Shown here: positions 27,452 to 35,527 of the stretch, piece after piece
How the letters are laid out: every line of letters begins with the position of its first letter
Numbering within the stretch: the stretch's first letter is position 1
NCBI GenBank assembly: GCA_025057795.1
Contig: JANXEP010000010.1
Coordinates: forward strand, 4,811-68,810
Length of the DNA stretch: 64,000 nt
Reading direction: 5' to 3'
Origin: Candidatus Bathyarchaeota archaeon
GTDB taxonomy: Archaea; Thermoproteota; Bathyarchaeia; Bathyarchaeales; UBA233
Notes under the pieces: model-generated
The model's database searches: none
Told to the model about the DNA's origin: nothing
What the model saw: only the letters and a program-made list of their open reading frames with translations
Program-made: the position numbers and the translations under genes

Positions 27452-27952
27452 ATGAGCATGGTGATACAGCTAATTACCGAAGCGTTGAAATTCGCCTTTC
27501 CAGCCTACTGTGCAAACGCCATACCCGTGCTTATAGGTGGAGGTTTACCCATAGACCTTGGAAAAAAGTTTATTGATGGTAAACCAATTTTCGGAAAAAA
27601 CAAGACTTTTAAGGGTTTCTTCTCCGGGCTCGCCGTCGGAACCCTTGTCGGTCTTGTAGAAAGCGCATTTTTCCCCGAATATCCTGCACTTTTTGGATTT
27701 CTAATATCCATTGGAGCCTTAATCGGAGACCTTGCAGGAGCCTTCATAAAAAGGAGGCTTGGAATCGCCCCTGGTGGACCGCTACCAATAGTCGACCAAA
27801 TAGATTTCATGATTGGAGCCCTCATATTCGCCCTTCCGCTAAAAGTGCCATGTATCAAGCTTGCCTTTACAGTCTTAATCATCACAATTCCAATTCATGT
27901 GCTAACCAATTTTGCGGCTTACAAAATGGGTTTAAAGAAAAATCCTTGGTAA
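27452..27952 (+). CDS. carS: CDP-archaeol synthase
   Basis: 166 residues with about five membrane helices. LPIDLGKKFIDGKPIFGKNKTFKGFFSG and PGGPLPIVDQIDFMIGAL are the conserved cytoplasmic loops of CarS (DUF46). It activates unsaturated archaetidic acid with CTP in the membrane, an essential archaeal lipid step. AAGGGC lies seven nt before the ATG at 27452. It follows radB closely and is probably cotranscribed. Confidence 0.95.
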   Translation: MSMVIQLITEALKFAFPAYCANAIPVLIGGGLPIDLGKKFIDGKPIFGKNKTFKGFFSGLAVGTLVGLVESAFFPEYPALFGFLISIGALIGDLAGAFIKRRLGIAPGGPLPIVDQIDFMIGALIFALPLKVPCIKLAFTVLIITIPIHVLTNFAAYKMGLKKNPW

Positions 27953-27964
27953 ATTAAGAATAGG

Positions 27965-28384
27965 TTAGACGCCTTTCCAAGCATGTATCACGGCTTCTAT
28001 GGAAATGTACGCTACTATTAAGAGAGTCAAACCAGCTATAAGCATCATGTAGGCCTGCCTAGGCCTGTAGGCTTGTTTTGTGCTTTCATATATGAATAAG
28101 GCGCCGACTATACCCAGAGAGTAGAGAATCATGGAAATGATGCTGTCAGACCAGAATTGATACGCTAAGGATGGATAAACAAAATAGAAACGTCCATATG
28201 CGTAAGCCGCTGGAGGAGGCCCCACAACTAGACTGTAGAGTCCCCCTCCAAACAGAAAAACCGCTAATGCTATGGCTGCTGCTGCAAGGAAAAATGTTGA
28301 AGGTTTGGTTGTTGAGAGTCTCCTATAAAGCCTTTGAAGGGAGTAAGACATTGAAGAAATGGTTCTTTTAGCTTGACGTGCCAA
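27965..28384 (-). CDS. Three-helix membrane protein of unknown function
   Basis: 139 residues. A basic N-terminus (RRLSTTK) precedes three hydrophobic helices near residues 30-54, 80-100 and 112-133; the loop after helix 1 is proline- and aromatic-rich. No family was recognised. The start TTG 28384 overlaps the stop of the zinc-finger gene upstream by 17 nt, so both belong to the topA transcription unit. Confidence 0.7.
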   Translation of the reverse strand: MARQAKRTISSMSYSLQRLYRRLSTTKPSTFFLAAAAIALAVFLFGGGLYSLVVGPPPAAYAYGRFYFVYPSLAYQFWSDSIISMILYSLGIVGALFIYESTKQAYRPRQAYMMLIAGLTLLIVAYISIEAVIHAWKGV

Positions 28385-28601
28385 CTTCTCTCTCTCCGCT
28401 TTTAATTAGGTGTTCTGCCACCTCTTTAGCCCATTCGCCTGTTAAGGGATTCTTCGCAATCTCGCTTAAATATTCTTCCCAAGAGATGCCTAAAGCCTTC
28501 TTCCAAGCCTCATATCCATTTACGACGCTTTTGTATGCTTCAGCATGTAAATCACAATAACCGTTTTTGACAACCTCTCTACTGCAAACTTTACACTTCA
28601 T
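28368..28601 (-). CDS. Small zinc-binding protein
   Basis: 77 residues. The N-terminus MKCKVCSREVVKNGYCDLH has C3, C6, C16 and H19 arranged as a zinc knuckle; the rest is an amphipathic helical tail. No family was recognised. ATG 28601 overlaps the end of topA by 11 nt, so expression is coupled to topoisomerase I. Confidence 0.75.
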   Translation of the reverse strand: MKCKVCSREVVKNGYCDLHAEAYKSVVNGYEAWKKALGISWEEYLSEIAKNPLTGEWAKEVAEHLIKSGEREVGTSS

Positions 28602-30678
28602 TTTTCTCCTCCTCTTTCAAGGGGCATGCTGGATTAAAGCACAGCGCCCAAGGGCGTCTACCCTTTATCCGAACTTGAACAGTGGGCCAGCCGCATCCCC
28701 GGCAATTTTTTCCAAGAGGCCTAATGCTGCCCTTCTGTGGAAGCGGAAATGAGGCCTTACACTGGCCTTTGAAAAAGTTTGTGCATCCGATGAAACGTTT
28801 GCCTGTCTTTCTCGAGTATAAAATTGTGAGGTTTCCCGTCCCGCAGACTGGACATGCGCCGACGTTTCGCTCTTCGAATCTGGCTCTTTTTATGGCTTGG
28901 CTTAGCTGTTCGCCTATAACTTTCTCCTTGCTCTTTAGTTCCTCCACAACGGGCTTCAGAATTTCAACAGCATCCAAGAGAACATTTTCTCTCTTTTCCG
29001 TGCGCGCTTGAATCCTATCCATCCTTTCTTCAAGATTTCTTGTTAAATCCACAGAGGTTATCGTGGGGCAGTGTTTCTGCAAAACCTCAAGAACCTCAAA
29101 GCCTAAATCCGTAACAACCATCCTCTCATCCCGAACATACTTCCTATCATAAAGGGTCTGTATAATGTCCGCCCTAGTTGCCTTAGTTCCAATTCCAGCC
29201 TCTTCCATTTCTTTGAGGAGGCTGCCTGGATTGTACCGTGGCGGCGGCTTGGTGAACTTCTCCTCCAAAACTATTCCTTTAACCTTGAGCCTTTGCTTTT
29301 CCTCTATCGGCGGCAGGAGAACCTCATCCGACCTCACGTAGGGCTCGTAAAAACGCAGCCAGCCCTCTTTAAGGGTTTGACGTCCTCTAAGATAGAAAAT
29401 GTGTCCGTTAATGTTGATTTGCACCTTCACGGACTGCCTTAAAGCTGGTTCGCCGAAAACAGCCATAAACCTCCTTACAACGAGATCCCAAACCCGCTTT
29501 TCAGAGTCATCCAAAGCTCTTTCGGGCAGTTTTCCTGTCGGATAAATGGCTGGGTGCGCCGGATCCTCCTTCTTCCCCTCATTAGGCTTCAACACTTTTT
29601 TAGCTAAAAGTTCTTCAGCAAGCCGCCTATACTCAGAAACGCCGCTTAAACTCTTTAATATCCCCTCATAGTTTATCGCTGGGGGAAGTTTCTGGCTGCT
29701 TGTCCTCGGATAAGAGATTAAAGCGTCAAGGTAGAGGCGTTGGGCAATGTCTAATGTGCGCCTAGGCGTGTAACCGAATAGGCTGTAGGCTTCGCTTTGC
29801 AGTGAACCAATATCAAAGGGTGTTGGCGGCGTCTGTTGGAACTGTTTAACTTCAACGCTTTCCACGGTTCCATCTTTACCTTCACAAGCGTCCACTATGG
29901 CGTCAGCTTCCTTCTTGGTTTCGATAGTTGCCTTTTCATATTCCGCCTCAAAGACTTCGCCTTTTACCTCAACCTTAGCTTTAATCTCCCAGTACGGTGT
30001 CGGCACAAAACTTCGAATGGATTTTTCCCTAGCGACAAGAAAGCTCAGAGTTGGCCCCTGAACCCTTCCAGTGCTTATAGTTGCATATTTCCCACTCCAA
30101 TCCTTTGCAGCAATAGTTAAAGCCCGCGACAGGTTAATGCCGTAAAGCCAGTCAACCTCGTGTCGGGTTCTTCCAGCCTCTATAAGGCCAAAGTCGAGGG
30201 TTGGCAGCAGTTCTTCATACGATTTTTCAAGCTCCTCCTTTGTCAAGGTGGAATACTTCATTCTTTTGGCTACGCCTTCTTTATCGCCGCACGCGTATTT
30301 TAGTATGCAGTAGCCTATGATGCTTCCCTCAATGTCGTAGTCGCATGCGTCTATGTATGTGTCCGCTTCTTTCGCCAGCTTCGAAATGGTTTCAAGCCAG
30401 AAGCGAATTTGCCTTGCACCTCTCTCCGCGAGGTACCGCGGCACCCATCTAAAACTGAAAACTGGGTAGTGGTCTCTCCCGCCGCTCCCCTCCCCTTCGT
30501 CCACAGTGTACAAGTGTCCTATTGCTGGAACAACTATTATCGGCCTATCCCGTTCAGCCACATAGAATGGCACGCCGTTTTCTTCCATTTTTTTAGGTTT
30601 TCCCCTCAAATCGAGAGCAGCCGCTATCCTCTGCGCTGCATCAGGCTTTTCCGTAATAATAAGCGTGCACTTTCCCAT
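28591..30678 (-). CDS. topA: DNA topoisomerase I (type IA)
   Basis: 695 residues. The Toprim domain starts with LIITEKPDAAQRIAAAL and contains DACDYDIEGS; the catalytic tyrosine is in ALISYPRTSSQ; GIGTKATRADII is the conserved downstream segment. Two C-terminal zinc-ribbon-like groups follow (CPVCGTG...GCTNFFKGQC and CRGCGWP...CFNPAC). It relaxes negative supercoils by single-strand passage. It heads a three-gene overlap with the zinc protein and the membrane protein. The start is ATG 30678. Confidence 0.96.
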   Translation of the reverse strand: MGKCTLIITEKPDAAQRIAAALDLRGKPKKMEENGVPFYVAERDRPIIVVPAIGHLYTVDEGEGSGGRDHYPVFSFRWVPRYLAERGARQIRFWLETISKLAKEADTYIDACDYDIEGSIIGYCILKYACGDKEGVAKRMKYSTLTKEELEKSYEELLPTLDFGLIEAGRTRHEVDWLYGINLSRALTIAAKDWSGKYATISTGRVQGPTLSFLVAREKSIRSFVPTPYWEIKAKVEVKGEVFEAEYEKATIETKKEADAIVDACEGKDGTVESVEVKQFQQTPPTPFDIGSLQSEAYSLFGYTPRRTLDIAQRLYLDALISYPRTSSQKLPPAINYEGILKSLSGVSEYRRLAEELLAKKVLKPNEGKKEDPAHPAIYPTGKLPERALDDSEKRVWDLVVRRFMAVFGEPALRQSVKVQININGHIFYLRGRQTLKEGWLRFYEPYVRSDEVLLPPIEEKQRLKVKGIVLEEKFTKPPPRYNPGSLLKEMEEAGIGTKATRADIIQTLYDRKYVRDERMVVTDLGFEVLEVLQKHCPTITSVDLTRNLEERMDRIQARTEKRENVLLDAVEILKPVVEELKSKEKVIGEQLSQAIKRARFEERNVGACPVCGTGNLTILYSRKTGKRFIGCTNFFKGQCKASFPLPQKGSIRPLGKNCRGCGWPTVQVRIKGRRPWALCFNPACPLKEEEKNEV

Positions 30679-30826
30679 GTTGTCTCAAGCCTCAACCATG
30701 TTAATGGATTCTTAAACATAAGCCTTAACGCTAAAGTTAAAAGTTTCCCCGAAGAAGTTTCCGAATTCAGCAGCAACCAATAAATATCCGCAGCATATCT
30801 CATTTACCATTGTTGAGGTGTTAGCG

Positions 30827-30991
30827 TTGCCTCAACGTGTTACTTGCCATCAATGCGGCCACATTCTATACGAGGGAGAAGAACTTAAACCCCCTGATGA
30901 AATTCTCCATAAGCATGATGGGAAATGCCCAGCATGCGGCAGAAAACTCGCATTCATACCCCTAAGCGTCGAAGTTAAACCCGTAAAATGA
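30827..30991 (+). CDS. Small zinc-ribbon protein
   Basis: 54 residues. Two CxxC knuckles, CHQCG and CPACG, are 27 residues apart with a basic/acidic hinge between (EELKPPDEILHKHDGK). The start is TTG 30827, with GAGGTG (30815-30820) six nt upstream and a TATA-like AATAAATATC near 30780. Stand-alone zinc ribbons of this kind are common in archaea and often contact RNA or RNA polymerase; no specific role is visible. It lies alone before aglB. Confidence 0.72.
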   Translation: MPQRVTCHQCGHILYEGEELKPPDEILHKHDGKCPACGRKLAFIPLSVEVKPVK

Positions 30992-31122
30992 GCTTTCCGC
31001 TAGGAGACAGTGGTTTCCATCTTGAGTATTAGGCCAAAAAGCTGATAAAAGTCTTCAACTAAACCGCAAGAGAAATAAAGAAATAGACCCTTCCAATAAT
31101 CCATTAACGAGCTGAAGCTGAA

Positions 31123-33369
31123 ATGAAGATCCAGGAGATTCTAACAAAAGAGAAAATAATCAACGGTTTCAAAAGCCTTGGAAAAATCCGCCCTAAGACA
31201 GACCGCGACACAATGATAACCCTTTCAGCCCTAATACTAATACTTTTCATAGCCTTCACAATACGTATTTTCCCCATAAAGTGGGAAATAGACCCGGCGA
31301 CTGGAAAATCTAATCTGCTGCTGTCAGAATTCGACCCATACGTTCAATACCGCTTCACAGAATATATTGTTAAAAACGGTTTCATAGCTTGGGCTTGGCC
31401 TAACCCGTGGATAGACTATCAGCGTTGGCACCCCGAAGGGGTTAATGTGGCAGAAACCTTATTCCCAGGCTTGCCCTTAACGGCAGCCTTCCTTTACAAA
31501 ATAGTTTCTGCTCTAGGCGTCGGCATAGACCTTATGAGTTTTTGCTCTCTGTTTCCGGCAATAATGGGGATGCTGGCTTCCCTTGCCATCTACTTTTTAG
31601 GAAAAGATATGGGCGGCAGACCTGTCGGCTTGTTGGCTGCGCTTTTTTTGGCTCTACATCCATCTTATATTCAAAGAACATCCGTAGGGTTTTTCGACGA
31701 CGAAACAATAGGGATATTTGCGCTTATCCTATTTGCTTTCCTGTTTCTGAGGGCAATTGAGGAGGATAGGCAGATAGGTTCAACGGTTAAGTATGCCCTT
31801 GCCTCCGGAGCTGTCCTTGGATATTTCTGTGCTGGTTGGGGAGCCGCATACTACCCGATAGGCGTTATAGTGCTTTTCACTTTCATATTGCTGGTTATAA
31901 AGCGGTATACCCGCCGACTGCTTTTGGCTTATAGCTTAACCTTTGGGCTAGGGTTGTTCATATCCATAAATGTTCCAAAGCTTTCAATAAGCTATCTTTT
32001 AACTAGCGCCATACTTCCAGTCGCGGGCGTGTTTAGCCTTCTGTGTCTTGCTGAAGTTTTAAAGAACATGGCTACCGCGAAATGGAAGGCGGTATCGGTT
32101 ATGGTGTTTCTGGCAATAATCCTCGGCGGTTTTGCAATCCTTTGGCATTTGGGTTACGTGCAGGGCATAGCTGGAAAGTTCATTTCAGTCATAAACCCGT
32201 TTTACCGTCAGACTTCCCCGCTTATAGAGTCTGTAGCTGAACATCGAGTATCCGCCTGGGGCTCCATTTACTATGAACTTGGCATAAGCATAATTTTCTT
32301 TGCCATAGGCCTGTTTTTCGTTGCGAGAAACTTGAACAACCGAAACCTGTTCCTCTTAGTTTTAGGCTTAACATCCCTTTATTTCGCTTGTTCCATGGTG
32401 CGATTACATGTGCTTTTTGCTCCAGCCTTCAGCCTTCTAGCCGCTGTTGGAATATGCAGCCTGTTAAAACCCTTCGTTGCGTTGTTAAAAGAACCGGCGA
32501 GAATAGGTGTTAGGAAAAAGTATGCCTTTGAACGGGTTGGAAGGGAATTCAGTGGAACAGCCGTATTCCTAATATTCCTTGTTTTAATGACGAACTTGGC
32601 TTTTCCATCGCCTAAAGTGTATAGGCAAGTTGTCACGCCCACCACAATATCTGGAGGCAGTCTTTCCATAGTGCCCGAGGTTCCAGTGCAGGAATGGATA
32701 AACATGCTGAAGTGGACGAGGGACAACTTGAAGGGGACAACGGTTGTTTGCAGTTGGTGGGACTATGGGTACTGGCTTTCAATTCTCGGGAATGTGACAA
32801 CGCTTGCGGATAACGCCACTATAAACTCGACTCAGATAGAGAATATAGGTTTCATCTTCATGGTCGACGAGGGTCAAGCATTAAAAATGTTAAAGTTGTA
32901 TGATGCAGAATACATCCTAGTTTTCGTCACCATAGACTCTGATGGAAAATTGGCGAACGTAGGCGGCGACGAGGGCAAATGGGGGTGGATGGCAAGCATC
33001 TCTGGAAAAGCCCGCGACCGCCTAATAAGCGAGGGTTTCATCAACGAAACAGAAATGTGGACTGAGAACTTTGAAGAAATCAGGGCGATTTTCGGAAATC
33101 AAACCTTGGGGCTGCATTGGATTGACACTAACAGAAACGGGTATTTAGACGACAAGGATACGCTTGAAGCAGCCCCAAGGGGACAGAACTCAACAATTTA
33201 CAAGTTGATGAACTATGCGATTGAACGTTGGAAGCAGATCCATAAAGGTGGCTCACCGCCCACAACCCAACTCCTACACTTTAAAGAGGCGTATATTGCT
33301 GGACTGGAAAATGACGGAAGCAGTTATGGCTATGTTCCCCTCGTATGCCTATATAAGATTGAATATTAG
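31123..33369 (+). CDS. aglB: Oligosaccharyltransferase AglB (STT3)
   Basis: 748 residues. An N-terminal multispan domain (about 13 helices) has the first acidic loop motif SEFDPY at 69-74. The soluble domain begins near 490 and contains WWDYGYW at residues 545-551, the hallmark of STT3/AglB that reads the N-X-S/T acceptor. It transfers lipid-linked glycan to protein outside the membrane. The next gene, a GPT-type transferase, begins 23 nt after the stop, giving a glycosylation pair. Confidence 0.96.
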   Translation: MKIQEILTKEKIINGFKSLGKIRPKTDRDTMITLSALILILFIAFTIRIFPIKWEIDPATGKSNLLLSEFDPYVQYRFTEYIVKNGFIAWAWPNPWIDYQRWHPEGVNVAETLFPGLPLTAAFLYKIVSALGVGIDLMSFCSLFPAIMGMLASLAIYFLGKDMGGRPVGLLAALFLALHPSYIQRTSVGFFDDETIGIFALILFAFLFLRAIEEDRQIGSTVKYALASGAVLGYFCAGWGAAYYPIGVIVLFTFILLVIKRYTRRLLLAYSLTFGLGLFISINVPKLSISYLLTSAILPVAGVFSLLCLAEVLKNMATAKWKAVSVMVFLAIILGGFAILWHLGYVQGIAGKFISVINPFYRQTSPLIESVAEHRVSAWGSIYYELGISIIFFAIGLFFVARNLNNRNLFLLVLGLTSLYFACSMVRLHVLFAPAFSLLAAVGICSLLKPFVALLKEPARIGVRKKYAFERVGREFSGTAVFLIFLVLMTNLAFPSPKVYRQVVTPTTISGGSLSIVPEVPVQEWINMLKWTRDNLKGTTVVCSWWDYGYWLSILGNVTTLADNATINSTQIENIGFIFMVDEGQALKMLKLYDAEYILVFVTIDSDGKLANVGGDEGKWGWMASISGKARDRLISEGFINETEMWTENFEEIRAIFGNQTLGLHWIDTNRNGYLDDKDTLEAAPRGQNSTIYKLMNYAIERWKQIHKGGSPPTTQLLHFKEAYIAGLENDGSSYGYVPLVCLYKIEY

Positions 33370-33392
33370 GAAGCTGGCAAGGGAGAAAAGGC

Positions 33393-34262
33393 TTGTTTCC
33401 AAAAGTTCCAGACTACCATAAGCCTGGCAAACCCCTTGTTCCAACAGGTTTAGGCGTAGTGTATGTGGTTATAAGTGTAGCGTACCTATTTTTGATGCAT
33501 TTCTTTGAAAGCGAGGGTTCCGGCAACCTTTTCCGAGCACTTACTTTAGCCGCTTGCATCTTGTTTGGGGGCTTTATGGGTTTGCTTGACGATTGGATGG
33601 ACTTGAGATGGCGTTATAAGGCGTTTTTCCCGTTAATAGCAGCAATACCCCTTATAGCCTTGACCTACAAGCTTCCTTACGTACGCACCGCAGTAGCAAT
33701 CCCAATATTTGGAGTCTTAGACTTCGGCCCCTACTATTATTTCGTATTGATTCCCATAATCGTAACCATAACCACCAACACGGTCAACCAGCTGGGCGGA
33801 TTAAACGGTTTAGAAACCGTGTGCCCTGCCATAGTTATGACGGGGCTTATGGCCGCTTCTGGGCAAAACGCCATTCTGTTAGCAATGCCTTTGGCTGTGT
33901 GGCTTGCGCTCGCCATTTTCAATTTTAAGGGTAAAATTTTCGTTGGAAACACAGGCTCCTTCGCCATTGGGATGACCCTTGCCGCTTTTGCGATAATATC
34001 TGACTTGAAGTGGAGCTTGATGATTTCGATTTTGCCCTTCATCCTTAACTCTTCCATGATTTTGTTAAATTACTTCCTTTTTAGGAAGAAGGCGCAGGTT
34101 TCTTTTGATGGAAAGAAGCTTTCTTCAGATCATAGGAGAAGCCTAATCACGCTGGTTACTTATCGAAGGCCTATGACTGAACACCGTGTTGTCGTTATAA
34201 TAGCGATTTTTGTGGCAGCTTCAACTCTTGCCAGTTTAGCCGTCCAGTTTTTTATGATGTAG
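33393..34262 (+). CDS. Alg7/GPT-like UDP-HexNAc: polyprenyl-phosphate transferase
   Basis: 289 residues, membrane embedded. Catalytic landmarks are LLDDWMDLRW, NTVNQLGGLNGLE (closer to eukaryotic Alg7 than to MraY) and VGNTGSFAIG. It would start the lipid-linked glycan used by AglB. The N-terminus is odd: family members have a first helix before the HKPxKP loop, but here the protein begins at FPKVPDYHKPGKPLVP. The TTG at 33393 has GGGAG upstream and all frames behind it are closed or hydrophilic, so the first helix is missing. Confidence 0.88.
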   Translation: MFPKVPDYHKPGKPLVPTGLGVVYVVISVAYLFLMHFFESEGSGNLFRALTLAACILFGGFMGLLDDWMDLRWRYKAFFPLIAAIPLIALTYKLPYVRTAVAIPIFGVLDFGPYYYFVLIPIIVTITTNTVNQLGGLNGLETVCPAIVMTGLMAASGQNAILLAMPLAVWLALAIFNFKGKIFVGNTGSFAIGMTLAAFAIISDLKWSLMISILPFILNSSMILLNYFLFRKKAQVSFDGKKLSSDHRRSLITLVTYRRPMTEHRVVVIIAIFVAASTLASLAVQFFMM

Positions 34263-34415
34263 GCTGTATGTAGGTTTTTGCTACACACAAAAGGCAAAGA
34301 TTCGTTTGAGGCGAGGCTTAATCACGGAGGTTGTCGACGCGTAAAATTCCGTCTAGTTTAATGTGGGGAATCCCATATTTGCCCAGAACTTTACGTTCCA
34401 AACGTTTCGGTTAAG

Positions 34416-34874
34416 GTGGACATCACCAGCATAGTAGGGGTTAGGCTTAACGTTAAAGGTGAGGCGGGTGCCGGTACCATAAATTTTGATGTTAAAGCGA
34501 AATTTGAGGAAAGGGAAAGAAAAAGTCAGATGGTGATTGTAAATTTCAATCTCCTTTTGACCACGAAACCTGGCATTGTGAGGTTTGAAGTTGAAGGCGC
34601 AGCTACTCTTACAGGGAAAGACAGCGAGATAAACAAAATGTTAGAGGCTGACCCTGAAACAAAGGTTCCCCGCGTTTTCCACAAGGTTTATCAACACGCC
34701 TTTACAGCCATGTACCTCCTAGCAACGATCCTTAACGCTCCCCCTCCGCCCCACGATCTACTAGCTTCAGAGAAGGAAGGGGTGCCTCCAGAGAAAATAG
34801 CCCTAGAAGCCGAGGCAGCTAAGGCGGTTGGGGAAAACCCCGCTGGAGGAGGCGGACAGCAACCCAGGCCTTAA
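34416..34874 (+). CDS. Conserved hypothetical protein, SecB-like beta pattern
   Basis: 152 residues. The first 80 form long beta strands (GVRLNVKGEAGAGTINFDVKA, MVIVNFNLLLTTKPGIVRFEVEGAATL), followed by a helix ending at NAPPPPHDLL and a low-complexity Glu/Ala/Gly tail. The arrangement recalls small archaeal SecB-like proteins, but this is only an impression. The start is GTG 34416. The 150 nt before it hold only a weak TATA-like element. Confidence 0.6.
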   Translation: MDITSIVGVRLNVKGEAGAGTINFDVKAKFEERERKSQMVIVNFNLLLTTKPGIVRFEVEGAATLTGKDSEINKMLEADPETKVPRVFHKVYQHAFTAMYLLATILNAPPPPHDLLASEKEGVPPEKIALEAEAAKAVGENPAGGGGQQPRP

Positions 34875-34903
34875 GAGAACGGTGCGCCGTTTCAAAAAGG
34901 AAA

Positions 34904-34999
34904 AGTTATAATTCTAGCTTGGTATACTTGTTTTCTGTTGGCGGGTGAGTGGGCCTCCACCCGTTCCGCCATATAAACCCCGGTGTAGGAGGTGGAAAA
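34904..34999 (+). promoter_or_regulatory. Structured leader of the QueT-like gene
   Basis: After a TATA-like GTTATAAT (34904-34911), the presumed leader forms an imperfect hairpin: outer stem GGCGG (34940-34944) with CCGCC (34966-34970), inner stem GTGG (34949-34952) with CCAC (34957-34960). A strong ribosome site, GGAGGTGG (34988-34995), follows. CCTCC in the hairpin loop side (34954-34958) could instead pair with GGAGG, hiding the site. This is a plausible translational switch; the ligand is unknown, and preQ1 or a queuine-type base would fit the gene. Confidence 0.4.
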
Positions 35000-35512
35000 A
35001 TAAAGTTTAAAAGTAGGGACGCAGCTTTCACAGCGGTTTTTGCTGCACTATATGCCGCGGGGGTTGTTCTTCTCGCGCCCATAAGCTTTGGGGTTTACCA
35101 AATTAGGGTTGCCGATGCATTGTTGCCTCTGTCTATGATTTTCGGCATGCCTGTTGCCGTCGGGACAGGCTTGGGCTGCTTGGTTGCAAACGTTTACGGC
35201 GGTTTAGGCATCGTCGATATTTTTGGAGGGGCTCTTGCAAACTTTGCGGCTTGCACTTTGGCGTGGCACTTTGGCAGGGACGGCCTTGCCCGTAGACTTC
35301 TGGGATGCTTTATTGAGACGGCGGTTATAACCGCTATTGTTGGAGGGTATCTGTCGCTTATATTTGAGGTTCCTTTGGAGCTTGGATTATTTGGCATTTT
35401 TGCCGGTTCAATAGTGGCGATCAACATACTCGGCTTTGCCCTTTTGGAAGGGCTGCTTAGAAGCGGTATTAGGAAGAGCTATGCTGAAAACGGGGCGCCA
35501 CGAAAGCCTTGA
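34949..35512 (+). CDS. QueT-family ECF substrate-binding membrane protein
   Basis: Five or six membrane helices. AAFTAVFAALYAAGVVLLAPISFG and YQIRVADALLPLSMIFGMP match QueT (PF06177), the S component thought to import queuosine precursors. It could pair with the EcfT/EcfA core at 54-56.5 kb. The frame is open from GTG 34949, but this GTG lies inside the leader hairpin and adds 17 residues unlike the family. The only good ribosome site, GGAGGTGG, points to ATA 35000, giving KFKSRDAAF as in homologues, so an AUA start is likely. Confidence 0.85.
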   Translation: MGLHPFRHINPGVGGGKIKFKSRDAAFTAVFAALYAAGVVLLAPISFGVYQIRVADALLPLSMIFGMPVAVGTGLGCLVANVYGGLGIVDIFGGALANFAACTLAWHFGRDGLARRLLGCFIETAVITAIVGGYLSLIFEVPLELGLFGIFAGSIVAINILGFALLEGLLRSGIRKSYAENGAPRKP

Positions 35513-35527
35513 GAGAACTGCATGGCT

